A DNA stretch of 7,563 nucleotides from Microbacteriaceae bacterium (GTDB lineage: Bacteria > Actinomycetota > Actinomycetes > Actinomycetales > Microbacteriaceae). Made by a program: the position numbers and the translations under genes. The stretch lies in NCBI GenBank assembly GCA_947454285.1, contig CANGJO010000046.1:1-7563 (forward strand), in the 5' to 3' direction. How positions within the stretch are numbered: position 1 is the stretch's first letter; the number at the start of each line of letters is the position of its first letter. Under the pieces are notes generated by a model. That model ran no database searches. It was not told the DNA's origin and saw nothing but the letters and a program-made list of their open reading frames with translations. This document shows positions 1 to 6,218 of this stretch, in pieces.

Positions 1-1409
1 CCCTGCGAGGAGTTCACCACGAGCTCGCCCTCGGGAAGTGCAACGCGGGTAAGTCCACCCGGTAGCACCCAAACGTCGTTTCCATCATTAACCGCAAACG
101 GTCGAAGGTCTGCGTGACGCGGGCGAAGCCCATCTTCAACAAGTGTTGGAATTGTAGAAAACTGAATTACCGGTTGTGCAATCCAACCGCGTGGATCTTT
201 TACCAAGCGCTTTCGCAAATCATCTAGTTCTTTTTTATCGGCGGCCGGTCCTACAACCAATCCCTTGCCACCAGAACCGTCAACGGGCTTGACAACCAAT
301 TCGTCTAGACGATCCAAAACCTCTTCGAGACTAGCTCTCTCTTCAAGTCTCCAAGTTTTTACGTTTTCGATTATCGGTTTTTCATTTAGGAAATATTTTG
401 TGAGATCCGGCATGTAGGTGTAAACCAACTTGTCATCGGCAACTCCGTTGCCAACCGCATTTGCCAGAGTCACGTTTCCGAGTCTTGCCGCAGTTAATAA
501 ACCGGGGGGACCAAGAACTGAGTCAGCTCTAAACGCCAATGGGTCAAGGAACTCATCGTCTACTCGGCGATAGATAACATCAACTCTTCGCGGACCTGCA
601 GTTGTTCGCATATAAACTTTTCCGCCGGTGCAGAAAAGGTCACGTCCTTCAACAAGTTCAAGGCCCATGAGGCGCGCTAGAAGTGTGTGTTCAAAATACG
701 CGCTGTTGTAAACACCGGGGGTGAGCACAACCACAACCGGATCCTCTACTCCACTTGGCGCAGCTGCACGAAGCGCAGCAAGTAATTTATTTGGATATTC
801 CCCAACTGGTTGAATTCGCATCTGTTGAAAAAGTTCTGGAAGCGTTTGTGCCATCACGCGGCGATTAGAGATTACGTAGCTCACTCCAGATGGAACTCGC
901 ACGTTGTCTTCCAACACGCGCCAGGTTCCAACCTCGTCGCGAATCAAATCAATTCCGCTTACCTGAATGCGCACACCATTCGCCGGATCAATTCCGTGCG
1001 CTGCTCGATGGAAGTGCGCCGACGACGCAACCAGTGCAGCCGGAATCACTCCGTCGCGAATGCAATTTTTCGAGCCATAGATGTCAGCCAGAAATGCCTC
1101 AAGCACTTTGACTCGCTGCTTTACTCCGGAATCAAGAACGTTCCATTCGCTCTTCTCAATCACCCTGGGAACTGCGTCGAGTGGGAAAGGGCGTTCCTCA
1201 CCAGCAAAGTCAAAGGTCACGCCTTGGGCAAGATAAGAATCGGCCAGGGCCTTGGTTCGGCCGCGAAGCTCATCCTGGGTCATGGCGGCCAGGGTGTCGT
1301 GAATCTTCTTATATAGAGGGCGCACCTTGCCCGGCTGCGCAAACATTTCGTCGTACGCGCCCTTGGCAACCCCCGCTGTGGCAGGGTAGCTCTCGAATAG
1401 ATCTCCCAT
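1..1409 (-). CDS. Circularly permuted ATP-grasp family protein, C-terminus cut by the window edge
   Basis: Read on the minus strand from ATG at 1409-1407, the frame stays open for 469 codons to the window edge. The start MGDLFESYPA is typical of this family, and no ATG, GTG or TTG lies between it and the in-frame TGA upstream. Family hallmarks are DVIYRRVDDEFLDPLAF (277-293), LGPPGLLTAAR followed by ANAVGNGVADDK (299-327), a glycine-rich ATP loop VKPVDGSGGKG (373-383), PTLVEDGLRPRHADLRPF (421-438) and a tail ending VVNSSQ, usually followed by a short GGGSKDTW-like end, so little is missing. The family (COG2308-like, CP_ATPgrasp) is predicted from genome context to form amide or peptide bonds using ATP, often beside alpha-E and transglutaminase-like genes. 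The substrate is unknown and those partners would lie outside this window. Family call firm, function not. Confidence 0.93.
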   Translation of the reverse strand, partial: MGDLFESYPATAGVAKGAYDEMFAQPGKVRPLYKKIHDTLAAMTQDELRGRTKALADSYLAQGVTFDFAGEERPFPLDAVPRVIEKSEWNVLDSGVKQRVKVLEAFLADIYGSKNCIRDGVIPAALVASSAHFHRAAHGIDPANGVRIQVSGIDLIRDEVGTWRVLEDNVRVPSGVSYVISNRRVMAQTLPELFQQMRIQPVGEYPNKLLAALRAAAPSGVEDPVVVVLTPGVYNSAYFEHTLLARLMGLELVEGRDLFCTGGKVYMRTTAGPRRVDVIYRRVDDEFLDPLAFRADSVLGPPGLLTAARLGNVTLANAVGNGVADDKLVYTYMPDLTKYFLNEKPIIENVKTWRLEERASLEEVLDRLDELVVKPVDGSGGKGLVVGPAADKKELDDLRKRLVKDPRGWIAQPVIQFSTIPTLVEDGLRPRHADLRPFAVNDGNDVWVLPGGLTRVALPEGELVVNSSQ

Positions 1410-1415
1410 GACACC

Positions 1416-1421
1416 AAAGTA
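1416..1421 (-). promoter_or_regulatory. Candidate -10 element for a leaderless transcript of the ATP-grasp gene
   Basis: On the minus strand TACTTT fits the TAnnnT pattern and ends exactly 6 nt before the ATG at 1409, so transcription would begin at or next to the start codon. No Shine-Dalgarno sequence precedes this ATG, which agrees with a leaderless mRNA, common in actinobacteria. No good -35 hexamer is seen at the right distance. The 28-bp dyad lies where a -35 or activator site would be. Confidence 0.4.
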
Positions 1422-1442
1422 GGCCTGGGTTGTTGCGCACTT

Positions 1443-1470
1443 GTTTCCGTGGTGGGTCCACCAGCGAAAC
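1443..1470. promoter_or_regulatory. 28-bp imperfect inverted repeat, candidate operator between divergent genes
   Basis: The left arm GTTTCCGTGGTGG and right arm CCACCAGCGAAAC flank a 2-nt centre GT and match as reverse complements at 11 of 13 positions. The only mismatches are the two adjacent pairs 1448/1465 and 1449/1464. The inner arms TGGTGG and CCACCA are perfect. It lies about 34 to 61 nt upstream of the ATP-grasp start codon and 66 to 93 nt upstream of the reductase ATG, a good position for a dimeric regulator acting on either gene. No regulator family was recognised. No T tract follows, so a terminator is less likely. Confidence 0.5.
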
Positions 1471-1536
1471 TTATTTGGCGGCCTCTCCCAGCGTCAATCC
1501 AGCCAACTCCCAGACTTCGGAACCAGACTGAACCCC

Positions 1537-2955
1537 ATGAGCAACGCACAACTACCGCAAATGCGCCTAGTAGAGCCAAATAAGACGGTTCGAATCGGGG
1601 AACGCAAGATCGTTCGCATCAAGCGGGCCCAAGACATCATCGAGACCATTGCCTGGTCAATCGTGATGGCGGTGCTGGTTATGTTCTTGCTTGATGGTGG
1701 CCTAAAAGGCATCACCGATATCCCTTCGGCGCTAGGCGCCATAAGCCGAATCACCTCTTTGCTGGGTACCGCGCTGCTTCTTATTCAAATGCTCTTGATT
1801 GCGCGAATTCCTTGGATCGACAAATTCTACGGGCACGATGGCGCAACCGTTACTCACAAAAAACTTGGCAAGCCAGTTTTGTATTTCATCAGCGCACACT
1901 TCTTAGCTTCACTGATTCAGTACGCAATCAACGACGGTAAAAACGTCGTTGACGAACTTTTCTCACTGATGTCCGTTCAGGATTTGCTACTTGCAACCAT
2001 TGCCTTTGTTTTGATGTTGGTGGTTGTTGTTACATCGCTTAACTTTGCACGTCGTGCAATGAGCTACGAATCATGGTTCTTCGTGCACCTAACCGCATAC
2101 ATTTCTGTTGCAGTTGCTGTGCCTCACATCATCACAACCGGTAGCGATGTTGCCGGCAAGCCAGTGCAAACAATTATTTGGGTTGCGCTTTATCTTTTTG
2201 TTTTCCTAAACGTACTTTGGTTCCGCGTAATCATTCCGATTCGCAAGTCGTATCGCAAGCAACTTGTGTTGGCACAAAGCGTTCGCGAATCATCAGACAC
2301 AACCTCGCTTTACCTAACCGGTAAGCACTTGAAAAAGATCGAAGCTGTTTCAGGTCAGTTCTACTTCTTGCGCTTCATGACGCCAACTCAGTGGTGGCGC
2401 CCTCACCCATTCTCAATTTCTGCTGCACCAAATGGTGAGTACTTGCGATTTACTATCGGTGATCGCGGTGATGACACCAAGCTTATGCAGAGCCTCAAGC
2501 CTGGAACTCCAGTTGCAATCGAAGGTCCTTACGGTTTGTTTACAGAGGAACGTCGCACAAAAGAAAAAGTTGTGTTGATTGCATCGGGTATTGGTATTCC
2601 TCCAATTCGCACTCTTGCTGAATCAATGGCCGCACGCCCAGGTGACATCACCGTTATCTATCGTGTGCGCAATGCCGAAGATGCTTCGCTGCTTGCCGAG
2701 ATTCGTGAAATTTGTAAGCGTCGTGGCTTCCCGTTGCACGTAGTTGAAGGCCCACGCGGAAACAAGAACTCTTGGTTGAACGCGGATGGATCGAATAATC
2801 CTGATACCGCTCGCCTAACCATCATGGCTCCGCACGTTTCCGAAGCTGACGTTTACATTTGTGGTCCGCAGGTTTGGACTGAATCGGTAATTAAATCGGT
2901 GCGCAAAGCTGGCACCCCACTCGACAACATTCACTCAGAGGAGTACGCCTGGTGA
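1537..2955 (+). CDS. Ferric-reductase-like transmembrane flavocytochrome (FAD/NAD(P)-binding oxidoreductase)
   Basis: A 472-aa protein from ATG 1537. About six hydrophobic segments (roughly 35-53, 69-90, 113-131, 149-168, 180-199, 212-231) form a ferric-reductase/NOX-type membrane domain. Two His pairs, H107/H121 and H184/H197, sit 14 and 13 residues apart, as expected for two stacked b hemes. The cytosolic part has the FAD motif RPHPFSISAAP (288-298), an NAD(P) glycine motif ASGIGIPPIRTL (349-360), CGP (442-444) and an aromatic end EEYAW. Expected role: carry electrons from cytosolic NAD(P)H via FAD and hemes to the outer membrane face. The FMN proteins and ApbE downstream suggest that flavin domains are the acceptors rather than iron directly. 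A TTG at 1441 would add 32 residues that do not look like this family, so ATG 1537 was chosen; ATG 1561 is also possible. No convincing ribosome site or promoter is seen. Confidence 0.9.
   Translation: MSNAQLPQMRLVEPNKTVRIGERKIVRIKRAQDIIETIAWSIVMAVLVMFLLDGGLKGITDIPSALGAISRITSLLGTALLLIQMLLIARIPWIDKFYGHDGATVTHKKLGKPVLYFISAHFLASLIQYAINDGKNVVDELFSLMSVQDLLLATIAFVLMLVVVVTSLNFARRAMSYESWFFVHLTAYISVAVAVPHIITTGSDVAGKPVQTIIWVALYLFVFLNVLWFRVIIPIRKSYRKQLVLAQSVRESSDTTSLYLTGKHLKKIEAVSGQFYFLRFMTPTQWWRPHPFSISAAPNGEYLRFTIGDRGDDTKLMQSLKPGTPVAIEGPYGLFTEERRTKEKVVLIASGIGIPPIRTLAESMAARPGDITVIYRVRNAEDASLLAEIREICKRRGFPLHVVEGPRGNKNSWLNADGSNNPDTARLTIMAPHVSEADVYICGPQVWTESVIKSVRKAGTPLDNIHSEEYAW
2937..2943 (+). promoter_or_regulatory. 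Ribosome binding site AGAGGAG for the first FMN-binding protein
   Basis: AGAGGAG lies inside the last codons of the reductase gene and ends 8 nt before the GTG at 2952. It is the strongest Shine-Dalgarno match in the operon. It supports the GTG start and the 4-nt GTGA overlap with the upstream stop codon. Confidence 0.7.
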
Positions 2956-3500
2956 GAAAAGTAACTAAAAACATTGTTGGCGTTCTAAGTCTTGGCGTTC
3001 TGGCGACCTCTTGGTCTTTGGGCCAGGCTGCTGAAACTGGCTTGAGCCTTGGTGCTGGGACTACCAACACCGATACCTCTGCCGCGCCAACACCAGAGGC
3101 CACAGCTAGCGCAACCCCAACCGCTTCGGCAACAGCCAGTGCGACTGCCAGCGCCACCCCGAAGCCAACCAAGTCGGCAACGGCTACCCCAACTCCTACG
3201 CCTACTAAGACGGCAACTTCCAGCGCTGCCAGCGTTACCAAGACCAGCGCCGCCGTTTCCTACGTTGCACATAACCGCCAAGGAGTGATGCAGATATCGG
3301 TCACCAAGTCGGGTTCAAAAATCACCGCAGTCACGATCGTCTCTGGCGGTACCGAGGGCGGCGAGTGGGCGGTTGTTCCAGACATGCTCGCCCAGGCAGC
3401 TATTGATGCTCAGGGTTCAAACTTCGGCAACATTTCGCGCGCAACGCACACCACAGATGCGTTCAAGCAAGCATTGGAGTCAGCTCTTGCAAAGTTCTAA
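2952..3500 (+). CDS. Exported FMN-binding domain protein with long Ala/Thr/Ser/Pro linker
   Basis: A 182-aa protein starting at GTG and overlapping the reductase stop by 4 nt. Residues 1-26 form a Sec-type signal sequence: basic MRKVTK, a hydrophobic core, then a possible cut after GQA (24-26). There is no lipobox Cys and no twin Arg. Residues about 36-100 are a low-complexity linker, probably extended and wall-spanning. Residues about 101-182 resemble a small FMN_bind domain (as in NqrC/RnfG), with the ending SRATHTTDAFKQALESAL where the family usually has SGATxTsdAY. By homology T165 would carry FMN through a phosphoester bond made by ApbE. The expected Gly163 is Arg, and the Asp usually found six residues before the Thr is Gly159. 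Covalent flavin on this protein is therefore probable but not secure. Likely role: outer electron carrier for the reductase. Confidence 0.82.
   Translation: MRKVTKNIVGVLSLGVLATSWSLGQAAETGLSLGAGTTNTDTSAAPTPEATASATPTASATASATASATPKPTKSATATPTPTPTKTATSSAASVTKTSAAVSYVAHNRQGVMQISVTKSGSKITAVTIVSGGTEGGEWAVVPDMLAQAAIDAQGSNFGNISRATHTTDAFKQALESALAKF
3087..3224 (+). repeat. Low-complexity coding repeat (Ala-Ser-Ala-Thr and Thr-Pro runs)
   Basis: Codons 46-91 of the first FMN-binding protein encode degenerate ASAT units followed by a Pro/Thr/Lys stretch containing TPTPTPTKT. The DNA units vary in synonymous codons (gcc/gca/gct for Ala, acc/act/acg for Thr, agt/agc/tcg for Ser), so the repeat is kept at protein level more than as an exact DNA repeat. 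Such segments usually act as flexible, sometimes glycosylated, spacers outside the cell. Confidence 0.75.
3476..3479 (+). promoter_or_regulatory. Ribosome binding site GGAG supporting a TTG start at 3487
   Basis: GGAG sits 7 nt before TTG 3487, within the last codons of the preceding gene. It is the main reason for placing the second FMN-binding protein start here rather than at the next in-frame ATG (3556), which would fall inside the membrane segment. Confidence 0.5.
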
Positions 3501-3909
3501 TTCCGGCAACAACAAATACACCAAGAAGCGCCCGTGGGTTCTCTCAACGATCATCATGGTTGCAGCCAGCGTTGGTGGCGCGTTTGGTATCAACGCAATT
3601 TGGTTGAATCCGGCAATTGACACCAGTGGTTCAGCCTCTGGTGCAACCAAAACTCAAACGGTTAAGAGTGATGCAATTCAATACCGATACGGAACCGTTG
3701 AACTTGAAGTAACCGCTACCGCCGGCAAGATTGAAAAAATCACTGAGCTACAGGCCACTACTTCAAGCGGCTGGGAAAGTGCGATTCCGGTTTTGAATCA
3801 AGAGGCAATCAAGGCACAGAGTGCAAACTTTGGAAATCTATCGGGAGCCACTTTTATTGCCGACGCATACAAGCAAGCTCTCTCGAACGCGCTTTCAAAA
3901 CTTAAGTAA
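3487..3909 (+). CDS. Membrane-anchored FMN-binding domain protein
   Basis: A 140-aa protein, with TTG 3487 as the likely start, overlapping the previous gene by 14 nt. The N-terminus has a basic patch KYTKKRPW (10-17) then one hydrophobic helix (about 18-40), most likely an uncleaved anchor. A short Ser/Gly/Thr linker (45-60) leads to an FMN_bind domain (about 62-140) ending QSANFGNLSGATFIADAY. T122 in the canonical SGAT (119-122) is the expected site where ApbE attaches FMN. The Asp usual six residues earlier is replaced by Gly116. A second SGAT occurs by sequence at 51-54 in the linker. The protein is a tandem paralogue of the upstream FMN protein but with a membrane anchor and a much shorter linker, so it may accept electrons directly from the reductase hemes. 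The frame is open upstream to 3373, but that stretch overlaps the first FMN domain in another frame and is not counted. Confidence 0.8.
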   Translation: MQSSNSGNNKYTKKRPWVLSTIIMVAASVGGAFGINAIWLNPAIDTSGSASGATKTQTVKSDAIQYRYGTVELEVTATAGKIEKITELQATTSSGWESAIPVLNQEAIKAQSANFGNLSGATFIADAYKQALSNALSKLK

Positions 3910-3911
3910 AA

Positions 3912-4703
3912 ATGTCACAGAGTTTTGAGCACGTCGAGTACTGCATGGGTACAGCATTTCGTTTTGCCGGCCGCAGTCCACTTAGCGAAGCAGAAATTCA
4001 AAATGTAATTGCGCAGGCGTGTGAGATTTTGCACGAGGCTGATCGCACCTTCAGTCTTTACAAACCGGAGTCACCGCTCTCGCAACTTGCTCGCGGCGAA
4101 ACTCGCGTAGCCGATTGCCCACCAGTGGTTAGTGAAATTTGGGATGCGTGTGACGAGTGGGAAAAGCGCACCGATGGTTGGTTCAGCGCGATGACTCCGC
4201 AAAATACTTTTGATCCATCCGGTGTTGTAAAAACTTGGGCAGCAACGCGAGCTGCCGAATATATTTTGCAAGCTGGCATCAATGATTTCACCATGAATGC
4301 CGGTGGCGATGTTTGGTTGAGCGATGACTTAAGCGTTGATCAAGATTGGCGCATTGGAATTTCTAAACCAATTTCGATTGCATCGCCAGATGCCGGCGTA
4401 CTCACCGTGATTGATTTGAAGAACACCAACTTCCGTGCAATGGCAACAAGTGGTTCTGCTGAACGCGGCGAACACATTTGGAATCCAAAGGCAGCCGGCA
4501 AAGAAGCACCTACCGATTTAGTTCAGGTCAGCGTTGTTGCCGAAGACTTGGTGACCGCGGACGTTTGGGCAACCGCAGCATTTGCCGCCGGTCAGCGCGG
4601 AGTCGCGCTACTGAATGCCGCCCCTGGCATCGAGGCCCTGTTCATTTTGGCCAACGGCGATCTTGCCGCCACCGATAACTTTGCTCAGCTATTCGCTAAG
4701 TAA
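3912..4703 (+). CDS. apbE: FAD:protein FMN transferase (ApbE family)
   Basis: A 263-aa protein starting 2 nt after the previous stop, somewhat shorter than typical ApbE (about 300-350 aa). Family motifs in order: CMGTAFRF (11-18), FSLYKPESPLSQLARGE (47-63, the usual SxYxxxSexsrLn region), DPSGVVKTWAATRA (101-114, usual DxGGxxKGxAxD), MNAGGDVW (128-135, FAD contact), MATSGSAERGEHIWNP (177-192) and TADVWATAAFAAG (215-227), whose Asp and Thr correspond to metal and catalytic residues. ApbE uses FAD and Mg2+ to transfer FMN onto Thr/Ser of FMN_bind domains with release of AMP. The two FMN proteins upstream are the obvious substrates. ATG 3912 is needed because the conserved MGT lies at residues 12-14. 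No signal peptide or lipobox is visible, unlike many exported ApbE proteins. No clear ribosome site is seen, so translation may be coupled. Confidence 0.9.
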   Translation: MSQSFEHVEYCMGTAFRFAGRSPLSEAEIQNVIAQACEILHEADRTFSLYKPESPLSQLARGETRVADCPPVVSEIWDACDEWEKRTDGWFSAMTPQNTFDPSGVVKTWAATRAAEYILQAGINDFTMNAGGDVWLSDDLSVDQDWRIGISKPISIASPDAGVLTVIDLKNTNFRAMATSGSAERGEHIWNPKAAGKEAPTDLVQVSVVAEDLVTADVWATAAFAAGQRGVALLNAAPGIEALFILANGDLAATDNFAQLFAK

Positions 4704-6218
4704 TTAGCGCTTGCCCTTAAGCACGAACCGGGCCATCGACGGGAACACGATTCCGTGCATTGGGAACACCAGCCACCAGTAAAGGTGACCCCAAAGTCCC
4801 TTAGGCGCATAGGTTGCAGTCTGGGTAACCACAGACTCACCGGTCACCTCATCAACAGACAGTTCAAATTCCAACCAGGCCAGCCCGGGCATCTTCATCT
4901 CTGCTCGTAAGCGCAACAACTTGCCCGGAATCATCTCTTCTACACGCCAAAAGTCCACGGCATCGCCAACGATTAGCTTGTTTGGGTCGCGGCGCCCACG
5001 GCGAAGCCCAACACCACCAACCAAACGGTCGGCAAATCCGCGCAGCTGCCAAGCCCAGGTGGCAGTGGAATAGCCATTGTCACCACCGATAGATTCGATG
5101 CGCTTCCAAACCTCAAGCGAATCATCGAAACTGCGCACAGTGCGAACATCGCGATACAACGAACCACCGGCCCAATCTGGATCGGTAGGTAGCGGGTCAC
5201 TTGGTGCACCCGGAATCGATGCGCCAGACCATCTGGTCTCAACGCGCGCATCCTTAATCTTTACCAGCGCCAACTTCACTGCCTGCGCGAATGGAGTTAG
5301 GCCGCCTTCAGGAAGCGGAATGTATTCGTTGATTTTTGACGGACTAGCAATTACCTCGTGCTTCAGGCTTTCAACCAACCTGCGAGCAAGTGTGTAAGGA
5401 ACCGGAGTAACCAGGCCAACCCAACCACTTGAAAGTCTTGGTGTTAGCACCGGAAGCGGAATGATGATTCGCTTGCGTAATCCGGCAGCTGCCGCATATC
5501 GTTGCATCATTTCTAGATAAGTGAAAACTTCCGGGCCCCCAACATCAAAGACGCCGCTGATTTCGCTTGGAATACTTGCCGCGCCAACCAGGTAGCGCAG
5601 TACATCGCGCACGGCGATTGGCTGAATGCGATTCTTCAACCACTTTGGAGTCACCATGAATGGCAGGCGCTCGGTTAGGTTGCGCAGCATTTCAAAAGAT
5701 GCAGATCCAGAACCAATAACGACTCCGGCACGAAGTTCAATGGTTGGCACACCAGAATTGCGAAGCACCTCTCCGGTTCCACTGCGTGCGCTCATGTGTG
5801 CCGATAGGTCGTGGTCGTCGTTGATGATTCCACCAAGATAAATAATTCGCTTTACATCTTGTTCTTTTGCAACTTGCGAAAATATTTTTGCGGTTTTTAT
5901 TTCATCCGCTTCAAAATCTGCCTTTAGCATCAGCGAGTGAATTAGGTAGTAGGCAACGTCAACTCCGGCAAGTGCTTTCGCAAGCACATCGGTGTTGGTT
6001 GCATCACCATCAACAATTTCAACCTGATCGGCCCAAATGTGTTGTGCAACTCTGCTGGAGTTTCGCGCCAGAACGCGCACGCGATAACCCATTGCCAGCA
6101 ACTCGGGAACCAGGCGGCCACCAATGTATCCGTTTGCTCCGGTAACCAAACAAAGTGGCGGTTTGCCGTCGTGGCCCTGACGTGGATGAAGCCCGGCAAT
6201 CACTGGGTTATTTTGCAC
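4704..6218 (-). CDS. Extended SDR / NAD(P)-binding protein with C-terminal DUF2867-type domain
   Basis: A 504-aa protein starting at GTG 6218 and overlapping the SOUL gene by 11 nt. The N-terminal Rossmann fold has LVTGANGYIGGRLVPELL (24-41) and D71 after a beta strand, then YYLIHSL (90-96), IIYLGGI (125-131) and GTGEVLRNSGVPTIELRAGVVIGSGSASFEM, read across 147-176. These are typical of atypical SDRs of the NmrA/COG0702 type. The classical catalytic YxxxK is not apparent. Residues about 350-504 (YRDVRTVRSF, FWRVEEMIPGKLLRLRAEMKMPG, WWLVFPMHGIVF) match the DUF2867 domain, probably an SRPBCC-like hydrophobic ligand fold. The substrate is unknown; these fusions may act on, or bind, a lipid or quinone-like molecule, but that is a guess. 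The stop codon abuts the apbE stop with no gap. Confidence 0.87.
   Translation of the reverse strand: MQNNPVIAGLHPRQGHDGKPPLCLVTGANGYIGGRLVPELLAMGYRVRVLARNSSRVAQHIWADQVEIVDGDATNTDVLAKALAGVDVAYYLIHSLMLKADFEADEIKTAKIFSQVAKEQDVKRIIYLGGIINDDHDLSAHMSARSGTGEVLRNSGVPTIELRAGVVIGSGSASFEMLRNLTERLPFMVTPKWLKNRIQPIAVRDVLRYLVGAASIPSEISGVFDVGGPEVFTYLEMMQRYAAAAGLRKRIIIPLPVLTPRLSSGWVGLVTPVPYTLARRLVESLKHEVIASPSKINEYIPLPEGGLTPFAQAVKLALVKIKDARVETRWSGASIPGAPSDPLPTDPDWAGGSLYRDVRTVRSFDDSLEVWKRIESIGGDNGYSTATWAWQLRGFADRLVGGVGLRRGRRDPNKLIVGDAVDFWRVEEMIPGKLLRLRAEMKMPGLAWLEFELSVDEVTGESVVTQTATYAPKGLWGHLYWWLVFPMHGIVFPSMARFVLKGKR

Noticed and set aside
810..1316. Plus-strand open frame of 168 codons
   Set aside because: It lies antisense to the strongly recognisable ATP-grasp gene, and its translation has no family resemblance.
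1441..1536. N-terminal extension of the reductase from TTG 1441
   Set aside because: The added 32 residues do not resemble the family, there is no ribosome site, and the stretch contains the 28-bp dyad.
2891..3241. Minus-strand frame rich in Val/Ala/Gly
   Set aside because: It is the reverse reading of the low-complexity linker and has no independent support.
3373..3486. Longer start for the second FMN protein at ATG 3373
   Set aside because: It would overlap the conserved first FMN domain by 128 nt with non-homologous sequence; TTG 3487 has a ribosome site and gives a normal basic patch plus membrane helix.
4655..4670. Short GGCG / CGCC inverted repeat near the end of apbE
   Set aside because: Only 4 bp of stem in coding sequence, with no T tract.
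4739..4756. Hairpin ACGGGA / TTCCGT near the convergent junction
   Set aside because: A 6-bp stem with a G-T pair, inside the SDR gene and without a T tract; not a credible terminator.
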